Shown here piece by piece: positions 44,029 to 55,210 of a stretch of 64,000 bases of DNA (positions are counted from its first letter, which is position 1; the number at the start of each line of letters is the position of its first letter). A program made the position numbers and the translations under genes. Below the pieces are notes generated by a model. That model ran no database searches. It was not told the DNA's origin and was given only the letters and a program-made list of their open reading frames with translations. The stretch is taken from NCBI GenBank assembly GCA_037951105.1, contig JBAMJV010007381.1:62001-126000 (forward strand), in the 5' to 3' direction. Source of the DNA: Echinarachnius parma. Taxonomy: Eukaryota; Echinodermata; Echinoidea; Clypeasteroida; Echinarachniidae.

Positions 44029-44952
44029 GCAGCTCTGTGAGAGTACGATTTGAATATAATCTGTGTCAGGTGATGATGTATGCAGTCTAGTACTGCAGCT
44101 TTGTGAGAGTACGATTTGAATATAATCTGTGTCAGGTGATGATGTATGCAGGCTCGTACTGCAGCTCTGTGAGAGCACGATTTGAATATAATCTGTTTCA
44201 GGTGATGATGTATGCAGTCTAGTACTGCAGCTCTGTGAGAGTACGATTTGAATATAATCTGTGTCAGGTGATGATGTATGCAGGCTCGTACTGCAGCTCT
44301 GTGAGAGCACGATTTTAATCTAATCTGTTTCAGGTGATGATGTATGCAGTCTAGTACTGCAGCTCTGTGAGAGTACGATTTGAATATAATCTGTGTCAGG
44401 TGATGATGTATGCAGTCTAGTACTGCAGCTCTGTGAGAGCACGATTTGAATATAATCTGTGTCAGGTGATGATGTATGCAGGCTCGTACTGCAGCTCTGT
44501 GGGAGCAGGATTTGAATATAATCTGTGTCAGGTGATGATGTATGCAGTCTAGTACTGCAGCTCTGTGAGAGTACGATTTGAATATAATCTGTGTCAGGTG
44601 ATGATGTATGCAGGCTCGTACTGCAGCTCTGTGAGAGCACGATTTGAATATAATCTGTTTCAGGTGATGATGTATGCAGTCTAGTACTGCAGCTCTGTGA
44701 GAGCACGATTTGAATATAATCGGTTTCAGGTGATGATGTATGCAGGCTCGTACTGCAGCTCTGTGAGAGCACGGTTTGAATATAATCTGTTTCAGGTGAT
44801 GGTGTATGCAGTCTAGTACTGCACCTCTGTGAGAGCAGGATTTGAATATAATCTGTGTCAGGTGATGGTGTATGCAGTCTAGTACTGCAGCTATGTGAGA
44901 GCAGGATTTGAATATAATCTGTGTCAGGTGATGGTGTATGCAGTCTAGTACT
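44029..44952. repeat. 66-bp minisatellite array 2, 14 copies
   Basis: It has the same 66-bp unit as the first array and spans 924 bp, exactly 14 units. GTCTAGTAC and GGCTCGTAC variants alternate more regularly than in array 1, giving a partly dimeric higher-order pattern. The minus-strand ORF of 404 codons across it and the adjoining transposon is not a gene. Confidence 0.9.
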
Positions 44953-46519
44953 GGGCCAAAGCCAAAAGTATGGGCGAATGCGACGGGACGGAATTTGATA
45001 GCTATTTTGATCATACAAAACAAAAAAAAAATGTAACTGGATACAATTTTGTAGTTACATGGATAGGGTGAAGTGATGAATATTATCAAACAGAAAAATT
45101 CAAAAATGTATAAGTATGTTGCCATGGTAACTACATGTTTTTGAAGCGCGACGGGACGGAACGATAGAATGACACAATTTTTTGTTTTGTAAACAATGTT
45201 GTTTTCTATCAAAAGTAAAATCCAAGTTAAATCCTGTCATGTATAATAAGAAAGGTATGAATGTTCAGTCTCAACACAAGAAAAAGCTAAGCTTCCACAT
45301 TCATTTATTTATTTATTTATTTTTTTTTGTAATGTGGTGTCGCGCGACGGGACGGAAACGCGACGGGACGGAAAATTTGGTCATGTACAAAACAAATGGC
45401 AAATTTTTTTATTGCAATAATTTTCAATCCCTCATGAATTATTTTGCCATTTTAAACATTTATTTCACCTGATGGCCAATAACAAATAGTTTTAAGCATA
45501 TATCAATATTGATATCAGTGTAAAAAAAGAAAATTAAAAATTTTCCCATTGGACCATGTACAAAACAAATGGCATTTTTTGGTATCAACATTTATTTCCC
45601 TTTTTTTTTAGTTGTGTTTAAAGATTTATTAATGTTTTAAGATAAAAATTATATATTACTAGCCAATAAAGCATTCTTTATCATTTGCTGCTTGGATTTC
45701 AAAATTAACTTAATTCAGGAAAAATCTGAAAAAATTGTGTATACTTAGTGTGAAAGCACTGCTGAACAAAGCATATGAAGTAGGGTTCCCACCAAAATAA
45801 TGTGAATATTTTCCTCACAAAATTAATTTTAGTTAATTAGCAAATGAGTTCATATTAAAGCAAAAACACATGAAACTGTATTTTATTCCCATTCAATTAT
45901 ACCCTAAATGTATACAAAAGAAAGAAAATGGTGATGAAATTGCATGAAAAATATGTTTAATCTGGATTAAATTCCGTCCCGTCGCGCAATTTCCGTCCCG
46001 TCGCGAAAATGTCAAAGCCTCGTAGAATTTTTTTGTAAAGAGGAATTGAAATTCTAACATCATAAAAGTGTTCAGGCATGAATTCATTGATACTTCAGAG
46101 AAGATGGCAATAAATAACTGCTCTAATATTGAGTAACGCTAAAAAATGGATGTCAAAACGCGACGGGACGGAAAAATGTCAGAATAAGGCAATGTTTTGC
46201 CCAACTAAAGAGGGCGGTAATATACGAAATTCGTGTGGTACAATTGTCCTATGCATGAGCTATCCAAAAACACTTCTATATTTCTAGAATGAATCTTGTT
46301 TTTTTTATAAATCAAATTTTTCAAAATTCCGTCCCGTCACGCTGTGAGGGCGCTTTCCATTATTTAAAAGTGTATTACAGAAAATCCGAGAGACTGTATG
46401 CTTAGCCGAACACAGTTCCGAAAACTGCAGATACTCACCTTTCCTATCATACATGAAAGAAAATCATTTTTTCAATTTGAAATTTTTGTCCTTAGGTTGA
46501 CTACTTTTGGCTTTGGCCC
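44953..46519. mobile_element. 1.57-kb GCGACGGGACGGAA transposon (copy 2)
   Basis: This is a near-identical duplicate of 42263-43825 with the same TACT flanks and the same position within the minisatellite unit, so it arose by duplication of the whole region rather than new transposition. It differs by scattered substitutions and a T-run changed to (TTTA)n near 45304. The motif copy near 46165 is intact here (GCGACGGGACGGAA) while the equivalent at 43466 has lost a G. Confidence 0.85.
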
Positions 46520-46582
46520 TACTGCAGCTATGTGAGAGCACGATTTGAATACAATCTGTCAGGTGATGGTGTATGCAATCTA

Positions 46583-46931
46583 AACACACCAAAAAAAGTA
46601 ACTCCCCCCCCCCCCCCTAATCAAAATAGCGTAACTTTTTAACAAATAGGATTTTAGCAACATAACTTGGCAGGAATGTATCTAAACTTATTGGCTAACG
46701 TCTCCGTGAAAATAAACTTGATCCGCCATGCCATGCATGAGTGAGCACACATCAAAGGAAAGATTGGCACTTTGTGTGCTCACTCATGCGTGACTCAATG
46801 GACCAACTTTTTTTTCACACAGAAGTTAGTCACAAAGTGTAGGAACAATCCTGCCGAGTTATTTTGCTCAAAACATTCTTGTCAAAAAGTGACGCCATTT
46901 TGATTAGGGGGACTTCATTTTGTGTTGTGTT
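46583..46931. mobile_element. AACACAAC MITE, full-length copy
   Basis: It begins AACACACCAAAAAAAGTAAC, has a C-run and CTAATCAAAATAGCG, and ends with ATTAGGGGGACTTC and TTGTGTT. Central arms CATGCATGAGTGAGC and GCTCACTCATGCGTGAC pair. TA lies on both sides. It is homologous to 11473-11853. The left neighbour is minisatellite and the right neighbour is a Kolobok-like fragment. Confidence 0.8.
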
Positions 46932-46934
46932 TAT

Positions 46935-47168
46935 GAATCATGCACGCTTTTGAATCTGGTATTCTAAAATGGTTGAAGCCAATGCTTTTTTAGAGAGCGA
47001 CACCTTGTGTTTTAATGGCTCTTTTTTTAATGATAACAGGCTTTTTAATTAGTCGTTTTTAATTTGTTATACCTTTCTAGCATGGTGGAGTTATAACTAT
47101 TAGTTTGTAGTGTTATTGTGCAGGTTCTGGTTACTAAAGCTCAGCCTTACCGAAACTGTATTACCCCT
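46935..47168. mobile_element. Right-end fragment of the Kolobok-like MITE
   Basis: It aligns with the right half of 35348-35889: AAATGGTTGAAGCCAATGC, GGCTCTTTTTTTAATGATAA, AGCATGGTGGAGTTATAACT, and the end CGAAACTGTATTACCCCT, followed by TTAA at 47169-47172. The left half is missing. Confidence 0.75.
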
Positions 47169-48282
47169 TTAAGCATGGGAATGGCTCTTTTGCGCCCCCT
47201 TCCACAAACACTGTTGTGTCCCCCTTCAACATACACACATACACACACACACACACTTTTTTGTTTTCATAATGTGTTTATTCCGGTTCTAGGACTACTA
47301 CCCCCTGGACAACCACCCCCCGGACGATTACCCCCCGGACAACTACCCCCCTAGGACAATTACCCCCCGGACAACTACCACCCGGACAATTACCCCCCTA
47401 GGACAATTACCCCCCAAGACAATTACCACCCAAGACAATTACCCCCCAAGACAACTACCCCCCAAGACAATTACCCCCCAAGACAATTACCCCCCAAGAC
47501 AATTACCCCCCAAGACAACTACCCCCCAAGACAACTACCCCCCGGACAATTACCCCCCGGACAACTACCCCCCGGACAACTACCCCCCGGACAAATACCC
47601 CCCGGACAACTACCACCCGGACAATTACCCCCCTAGGACAATTACCCCCCAAGACAATTACCACCCAAGACAATTACCCCCCAAGACAACTACCCCCCAA
47701 GACAATTACCCCCCAAGACAATTACCCCCAAGACAATTACCCCCCAAGACAACTACCCCCCAAGACAACTACCCCCCGGACAATTACCCCCCGGACAACT
47801 ACCCCCCGGACAACTACCCCCCGGACAAATACCCCCCGGACTACTACCCCCCGGACAATTACCCCCCGGACAACTACCCCCCGGACTACTACCCCCCGGA
47901 CAACTACCCCCGGGACAAATACCCCCCGGACTACTACCCCCCGGACAATTACCCCCCGGACAACTACCCCCCGGACAACTACCCCCCGGACTACTACCCC
48001 CCGGACTACTACCCCCCGGACAATTACCCCCTGGACAATTACCCCCAGGACGATTACCCCCCCAGAAAATCACCCCCGGTCGATAACCCCCCGGAATATT
48101 ACCCCCCCCCCCCCCCAGACAATTACCCCCCCCCCCCCCTCCCCCCAAAGACAATTACCCCCCAAGACAAAATATGTGACCGCTCAGGCCGGTGGCCTGG
48201 ATTTTTCAAGGGGGTGGGTTTGGGCTTTGGGGGTGCGTATTTGCAAAAACGGGACCAAGACCACTGGTTGAGTCGTGTGAGT

Positions 48283-48313
<31 letters not shown>

Positions 48314-48345
48314 TGGGGGGGGGTCCGTCGCTTATTTGGGTGCGC

Positions 48346-48997
48346 TTCGTTATTCCGAAGGTTCGTTATTCTGAGGGTTCGTTATTCCGAAGGTTCGTTA
48401 TTCCGAAGGTTCGCTATTCCTAAAATGAAATCGGGTTCGTTAATCCGAAAATGAATTTGGGTTTGTTATAATGCTATAATTTCATATAAAGAGATAAAAT
48501 AAACTTAAATGTTTGATTGGTCTGGCCAAGGGAGGGAAAGGGGGAGGGGTATGCTTAGTGCAGGCTGTAAATTAAATAAACAAAACACAAATTATAGTAT
48601 TATAACAAACCCGATTTAATTTTCGGATTAACGAACCCTATTTTATTTTCGGACTAATGAACCTTCGGAATAACGAACCTTCGGAATAACGAACCTATTT
48701 TATTTTCGGACTAATGAACCTTCGGAATAACGAACCTTCGGAATAACGAACCTTCGGAATAACGAACCTTCGGAATAACGAACCTTCGGAATAACGAACC
48801 TTCGGAATAACGAACCTTCGGAATAACGAACCCGATTTTGTTTTCGGATAAACGAACCTTCGGAATAACGAACCCGATTTCGTTTTAGGAATAGAGAACC
48901 TTCGGAATAATGAACCCTCGGAATAACGAACCTTCGGAATAACGAACCTTCGGAATAACTGAACCTTCGGAATAACAGACCTTCGGAATAACGGACT
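48346..48997. repeat. Inverted 16-bp minisatellite inside the TU-like element
   Basis: TTCGTTATTCCGAAGG units run forward at 48346-48470 and in complement (CCTTCGGAATAACGAA) at 48605-48997, around a ~130-bp centre with a CCGATTT-like phrase at each inner edge. The right array is longer (over 15 units). The 16-bp period produces a 48-bp coding period and long minus-strand ORFs that are not genes. It may itself be a fold-back element nested in the larger one. Confidence 0.85.
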
Positions 48998-50384
48998 GTA
49001 ACCGCTGATTTAGACCACTGTTTTAGTTTTGTAAGCAGGGAGTTGGGGTCGTCAAATGTCAAATGGATCGATCGCTGCCCGAGACCGAGAACGATGAAAA
49101 GTGGACCTTTCTGAATGTGGGGTGTACGCACCCAACGCACCCCCATGCCAAGGGACTGCCAATGCACGAATATATACTGCAGACATCGTACGATATCCCA
49201 ATCCGAAATGTAGGTAAAAAGAATGTGCGACATCCGGTGCATTTGTGACCTAGGCATATCACATGTTGATTGTGTTTGTATAGTTCCCACGCTCTAGTTT
49301 ACCGTGTACCGAGCCTTCGCGCAGTTCCTGGAATTATGTTATTTATAACCGTTTTGTTGCATAATGTTGTTTAATTATAATAAAGCTCACTTGCCACATT
49401 GACTCCAAGAACGAAAGTATTGTCTACCGTATTCCTTGATCCCGAATCTCGTATTTCTACATACATAAACATTTTCTATATGTTTTTCGGCCAATTTCGT
49501 AAGCTTTTCATTCGTTTCAATAAGTGTGTCATTCAATTTCACGAAATTGAGCTGAAGGCTTGCAATTTTGGTTCAAAATTGCATTATGTTCATACGATTT
49601 AGCTCTTCGATCAAGTGATTACCACTTTTAGCATTCAATTTAAAAAAACACGCTATTTGCATTCAATCGCGCCAACGGATTTCCGGAGGGCGGTATTACG
49701 TTATCACGAATTTACTCGAAATCGAAATACGTTTTAAATCGAATGCAAACAAAAATGTTTCCGAAATCCGAATGATCAATATATTGAATTCTAATGCTAA
49801 AAAATGATTTTGAACTTTTGAACTACTAAATACAACTTCGGTAACAAAATTGGCGAAATTGAATGCACACAATGCACTCGAAGGACGGGAAGGGGGGGGG
49901 GGGGGGGGCATGCCTTTTGAAAGGGAGGTGATTGTCCCTCCCACTTTTAAATATGCATACTTTATGTATGTTTGATTCCAAAGCTTGAACTACGTATATA
50001 ATATTACTGTCTAGGGTATGCACCAAATCGCTCCACTACCTCGCAGTTGTGCCCCCCCCCCCCCCCCCCCCCCCCATCTGTTGACCCTCGCTACGCCACT
50101 GGTCTTAAGGGAAGATGACTTGGGGTAATTGTCTTGGGGTAATTATCTTGGAGTTTAATTGTCTTGGAGTTTAATTGTCCAGGGGGGTAAATTGTCCTTC
50201 CTTCAAGCTTTTGCTTGCCGACTTCCCATATTTCCAGTTTTATTGATCATTCTACAATATATATTTTTGATTTTACTCCGTCATATCTATGTTACAATGC
50301 AATATTAATTTTTGTACTCGAATACTTTGTAATTTTGATGTTTTTATATTATTGGAAATAAAATGAAATGAAATATTGTCCAGG
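48998..50384. other. Inner segment of the TU-like element, no gene seen
   Basis: No protein family is recognised. It includes a G-run at 49890-49908, a C-run of about 31 bases at 50052-50083 followed by a GACCCTCGCTACGCCACTGG tip, and degenerate 15-bp units (TAATTGTCTTGGGG) from 50130 to 50200. Confidence 0.5.
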
Positions 50385-50977
50385 GGTAGTCGACCGGGGG
50401 GGGGGGTAGTGTTTTGGAGGTAGTTGTCTTGGGGGATAGTTGTCCAGGGGGTAGTTGTCCGGGGGGTAATTGTCCGGGGGGTAGTTGTCTGGGGGGTAGT
50501 TGTCCGGTGGGGTAGTACTCCGGGGGTAGTAGTCCGGGGGGGGTAGTTGTCCGGGGTGGTAGTTGTCCGGGGGGTAGTAGTCCGGGGGGTGATTGTCCGG
50601 GGTAGTAGTTGTCCGGGGGGTAGTTGTCCGGGGGGTAATTGTCTTGGGGGGTAGTTGTCTTGGGGGGGTAATTGTCCTGGGGGGTAATTGTCCGGGGGGT
50701 AGTTGTCCGGGGGGTAGTTGTCTTGGGGGTAGTTGTCTTGGGGGGTAATTGTCCTGGGGGGTAATTGTCCTCTGGGGGTAATTGTCTTGGGGGGTAATTG
50801 TCTTGGGGGGTAGTTGTCTTGGGGGGTAATTGTCTTGGGGGGTAATTGTCCTAGGGGGGTAATTGTCCGGGTGGTAGTTGTCCGGGGGGTAATTGTCCTA
50901 GGGGGGTAGTTGTCCGGGGGGTAATCGTCCGGGGGGTTGGTTGTCCAGGGGGTAGTAGTCCGGACACGGTTTATTCC

Positions 50978-52022
50978 TTCAAATGAAATACAGATGAACA
51001 GTAATAAAAATAACTTTAACATTAACACATTTCAAATAATTCTGACATGTTCAAATAGTATAAAATAAACAGTATACAAAATGTTTACATTCAATATTCA
51101 TGACAAATATTTTCTATTACAGTAGCTAAAAAAATGTATTCTTAACCTAAAATAATAAAAATGGAGGTTACTCTATTATAAAAGAGCAAAAATCCCATCC
51201 ACACCCCACTCCACCCCTCCCCAAAACACTCACACTCACACGCACGCATACTCGCGTACAACACGCACACAATCACACACAAACACTATACTCACTCCTG
51301 GATATCTGCTCACCTCTCACTACCCGCAAATACCAAAAAAATAAGTAAATTTATCAGGCTGCAAGAGTTGAGTTTTACACGCTCACGAAAAAAATAAAAA
51401 TCTTATTTAATTTAAGCTGCTCCCACTTTTGGAGATGTAACCCCAGCTTTCCCAGTTTAGTGGCTATTTTCTTTTCCTCATCCCTATAATTCAAAATAGT
51501 TTTCTTCACTTTTTCTAAGTTGGTACTTTCCCCCCTGATCTGGACATGAATATAACATACGTTACCGTAAGGAAATTATAGTATTACACATTTTTATTCT
51601 ATATGAACTGCCTGCCAACCCAACAAATAAATCTCGCCACTCAAATTCCTAATTTCATCCAAACTTAAACTGTTGCACTAAAGCTTCCCATATCCTTCGA
51701 ACTTCCCCACAAAATAAAAAATACAAAAGTGAGTGTATATTTCGTTTCCTGTTTACAAAACGAACATAAATTATCCCCAACAAAACCAGATCTATCAAGC
51801 TACTCATTAGTATAAATAGTTCCATGTAATAATCGAAACAGAAATTCTCCTTGTTTTCCAAGGATAGTAGTTATTCTCGGTCTAACAATATTTTCTCGTA
51901 ATCTGTTAATTTCTTATCTATATAATCATCATTATTTTGGCCCATCACTCACCTGCAAGACATACATTTGCTGTAATTCTTGTATAAAATAATCATAAAT
52001 TTTCCTTGAATTTACATCCATA
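50978..52022. other. AT-rich interspersed sequence with a LINE relic
   Basis: Apart from the LINE-like fragment at 51650-51910, only AT-rich sequence and a CAC/ACAC-rich stretch at about 51229-51295 are seen. No host gene is recognised. Confidence 0.45.
51650..51910 (-). pseudogene. Degenerate C-terminal fragment of a LINE ORF2 (L1-like)
   Basis: Minus-strand frames across this region give GEFLFRLLHGTIYTNE, then GFVGDNLCSFCKQE, then in another frame FCGEVRRIWEALVQQF. The order (LLH-x-IYTN, C-x-x-C knuckle, then C-x-EV-x-x-IWE) resembles the C-terminal part of L1-type LINE ORF2 proteins. At least one frameshift and a stop are present. Family assignment rests on remembered motif style. Confidence 0.45.
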
Positions 52023-52023
52023 T

Positions 52024-52132
52024 CACAACACACACGCACACACACACACCACACACACACACACACGTCGCGCACACACACACACACACACGCACACACA
52101 CACACACACACATACACCCACGCACACACACG

Positions 52133-52163
<31 letters not shown>

Positions 52164-52168
52164 TCACA
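52024..52168. repeat. (CA)n microsatellite
   Basis: About 145 bases of CACACA interrupted by single G or C substitutions (CACGCACA and similar). ORFs made of alternating Cys/Val come from the repeat. Confidence 0.95.
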
Positions 52169-52274
52169 TACTCTCCCTCTGACAGAGCTCGACCATATAG
52201 TCGGCCTATTATTAGTAGGCTGTTATAAGGGGTCCATGACTGCATTTTGGGGTACGATTGTTTTACTTGGCACA

Positions 52275-53400
52275 CATATTCCTTGGATCAAAGAAAAAAT
52301 TCATCGAGAGACACTCTGTATCTATGCAAATTAGGCCTAATTTCCATAATTTATGCAAATTTATTCATGAAAATAGGATATTCTATGAAAATGTTTTTTT
52401 ATATTCCTTGGATGAAAGGAAGAAAATTCATTCAAAGAGACACACTGTATCTATGCAAATGAGGCCTAATTTCCATAATTTATGCAAATTTATTCATGGG
52501 AATGGGATATTCCTTGAAAATGGTGCTATTATTGAGATACTTGATAAAATAACGTTGGAAATAGATGGTCTATGGTATATCAATGCCAGTTGATCAATCT
52601 AGCAGATTATTTTAACCTTTCATGGCCATCTAGTCCCTCAAATCTAAGATGGCCGTTGGCAGAAATGTTCAATTTTGTATAGTTTGTCTTACTTTTAAAC
52701 TAATCATGGTACAAACATGTGTGATGTGTCTATTTTAGCAATTGTTAGGATGTCTGAATCAATTTTGGACCCATCCTTGGAACAAACTAAGAAGAATCAT
52801 CTAAGGAAGCACACTTTATCGATGTACATTAGACAAATTTGCATAATTTATGCAATAGTACAAAAATGTGATATATTACGAAATTGTAGTCTATATATAA
52901 ATAATTGATGTTTTAACTTATGCAAATTGATGAACTAGGGTAAGTCAAAGTAAACACATACTTTTAGCAGGTTATTGTCAGCATTGGCTGCCGCAGGAAT
53001 GTTAAAATTCAAGTATCATTCAATGAAGACGATAATATCGTAATAAATTACATTCCTGTGTCGTTATACATAAATTATGCAAATGAGTCTAATTTATATA
53101 GGAATTGTGTGTCTCGTTTGAAATAGCTTCTTAGTTTGTTCCAAGGATGAGTCAACAATTGATTTTGACATATCAGTAATGATTTTACTAGACATATCAT
53201 ACAGATATGGAGTTCAACAATAACACAAAAATGTGCGAATTTTAACATTGCTGCCGGTGGCCATCTTGAATTTGAGGGGTTAGACGGTCACCAAACGTTA
53301 ACAAAATCTGCTAGATTGATCCACTGGCCTTGATATACCCTAGGTCATCTATTTTCAAATGTTTCTCCTTCAAATATCTCAATAAATACACAATATTCAT
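52275..53400. mobile_element. Diverged fold-back element with a 130-bp tandem duplication at its left end
   Basis: TATCTATGCAAATTAGGCCT with surrounding sequence recurs 130 bp later (about 52319 and 52449). Segments at 52530-52680 are mirrored at 53225-53395 (GATCAATCTAGCAGATT and its complement; CCCTCAAAT and ATTTGAGGGG). Inner segments near 52770 and 53140 also pair (CCTTGGAACAAACTAAG). No ORF is recognisable. The ends and target site are not resolved. Confidence 0.7.
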
Positions 53401-53872
53401 TTATTCACTTATTTTCACTTATTATATAGTGTACAGGATATACACCTATCTATAGCGGCCACTTCTGCCATTTTTCTCGAGCGACCGCTAGAGACAGGTT
53501 TGAATGTATATCGTTTATTATGTATGATTTATACATTTTCTGTTGGAAATAAAAAATAAACTTTAGATTTGTAACAGGACTTTCACCTTTATGTCTGGAT
53601 AACGGTTGGATGATTCAATTCAATCCACATTTATTGACATTCAGGCCTCACTATTAGACCACAATCAAATACAAAACAAAAACAAATTCAATTAAACATG
53701 CGTATTCTGACTTTATATTATTACAGTAAATGTGAGTCTCAATTCACCAGAACAGAAAAGGGGGAATCTATACATAGCAACGCAATTAACATTGTAATCA
53801 ATCAATAAAGGTTGTAACATTTAAAGCAATATTATTATCTTAACATGATCAATGCGTTTACAAAGAAATTAA

Positions 53873-54100
53873 AGGAGTAGTTAAGTTTTGGTATAGAGGG
53901 CGCTGCACAAAATAATTTTCTTGTGAGACAATGAAAAAATGAGTGTACAATTTGAAAGAGCATACAATTTTAATGGCAGAATAAACTTTATTTGATAAAA
54001 ATCGGTTCAGAAACGGCTGAAATATCAATAAATATATTCGATCGTAATAAATCTGGTTTTGGTTACTAAAGCGCAGCCATACCAAAACTGTACTACCCCT
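53873..54100. mobile_element. 228-bp Kolobok-like MITE, TTAA target
   Basis: TTAA at 53869-53872 and 54101-54104 flanks AGGAGTAGTTAAGTTTTGGT and its near-complement. The left ~150 bases (GAGGGCGCTGCACA, CTTTATTTGA) and the right end match 35348-35889. The middle is deleted relative to that copy. Confidence 0.85.
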
Positions 54101-54772
54101 TTAATATATATATTTGTTTATAATACACATTTACGCTCTTATCAGTGGTGTATGTGTCCCACAGCCCCCCCCCCCCCCCCCCTGGTTCCCGATGATCCTT
54201 TCGAATACGCCACTAGTTGTTTATTCGAAGAGCATAAAGGGACTAAGTAACATTGTCCAAATACTCAAATCCAATTGGAATTCTAGCGGTTCCCTCATAC
54301 CTTGTTGTATTCGTATTAACAATAAAAGCATGGGACAGGTTTCGGTTTTTCAAATTTCCTTTACGTTAAAAAAAAAAGTACGATTGAAGTGTTCAGCTGT
54401 TAAATTATACACATGGACGGTCAAAACCGTGTACAGAGCGAGTGCAAAGATTTAATGAATTTAACTTTGCATTTGTGCTCATTACTCGGCCATATAACGT
54501 CCATTAAACTTGAAATTTTCCCACAACACCCAGTGGACATATCATATAACAACAATATACATTGTATCAACCGCTCATCACTGTTTGTACATGTCAACAA
54601 AGTTATAGATCCCTAAATTTCTACTTTGAAGTAAGGCAAGTTTCTTTGTCAAACTTTGTACACATGCCTATGGAGCTTATTAATGGACTGATATCGCTAA
54701 CTAAATTATTATTGAAAGTGGATTTAGCGCCTTTTGGAACAAAGCTCTTCATTCATAATACGTTTCATTTAA

Positions 54773-55210
54773 AGGGTACCACCACCCAAAAATAATATTC
54801 TTATTAAAGAAAGGTAACATCTTTAGTATTCCATTCCATCAACAAGTTCACAAAAATATGTTTCCAGAAAAAAAAAATATAATTGGAAACGCATCACCAT
54901 TCTAAAGCATGCGTTCATGCGGTCTGAATTACGCAGACTGCTATGTGTGCGGTGAATTGCAACGTGTGCAGAGCGAACGAATCGCCCGGGAATCTATTGT
55001 TTACAAACGTGCGCGTGAATAGCATTGGCGCACTCGCAAATGGTTGGCCCGTATGGAACCAGGAAATAGCAGTGGTTCCGTAAGTGGTGGAAATTAATTG
55101 CTTTGTTTATGAATTACACAACCCTTCGCAAAATGTTGGGTATCTATTTGATATCACAAAACGGTACCAAAACATATAATAATGTGTTGTTCTTTGCCCG
55201 GTGGTCCCCT
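54773..55210. mobile_element. 438-bp MITE of a second TTAA family
   Basis: TTAA at 54769-54772 and 55211-55214 flanks AGGGTACCACC at the left and GGTGGTCCCCT at the right, an 11-bp inverted repeat with one mismatch. There is no coding capacity. Similar tips (AGGG) fit Kolobok-type elements. A lone TTAAAGGGTACTGCTGCC at about 55772 could be another end. Confidence 0.7.

Larger units (their letters stand above)
47285..50968. mobile_element. 3.7-kb TU-like fold-back transposon with 15-bp repeat arms
   Basis: The left arm (47291-48175) and right arm (50385-50960) are arrays of GGACAACTACCCCCC-type 15-bp units in opposite orientation. The order of unit variants is mirrored: both outer tips read GGACTACTACCCCCTGGACA, then a CGATTACC unit, then TAGGACAATTACC units. 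GTTTATTCC occurs at 47276-47284 and 50969-50977, a 9-bp target duplication. Drosophila FB and sea-urchin TU elements are known to have arms of short tandem repeats and 8-9-bp duplications. The interior (48176-50384) carries another inverted minisatellite and no recognisable transposase. Confidence 0.8.

Noticed and set aside
40821..44952. Regular direct repeats that could suggest a CRISPR array
   Set aside because: Repeats are head-to-tail without unique spacers, and the DNA is clearly eukaryotic.
40709..45212. Long minus-strand ORFs (149 to 404 codons) with a 22-residue period
   Set aside because: They run through the 66-bp minisatellite in more than one frame at once and cross into transposon ends; the openness follows from the 66-bp period.
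47753..48154. Gly/Pro/Cys-rich minus-strand ORF of 133 codons
   Set aside because: Product of the 15-bp GGACAAYTACCCCCC repeat.
48700..49290. 196-codon minus-strand ORF
   Set aside because: Mostly the 16-bp TTCGTTATTCCGAAGG array; the remaining part has no known motif.
50273..51028. 251-codon Thr/Pro-rich minus-strand ORF
   Set aside because: Product of the right-arm 15-bp repeat of the fold-back element.
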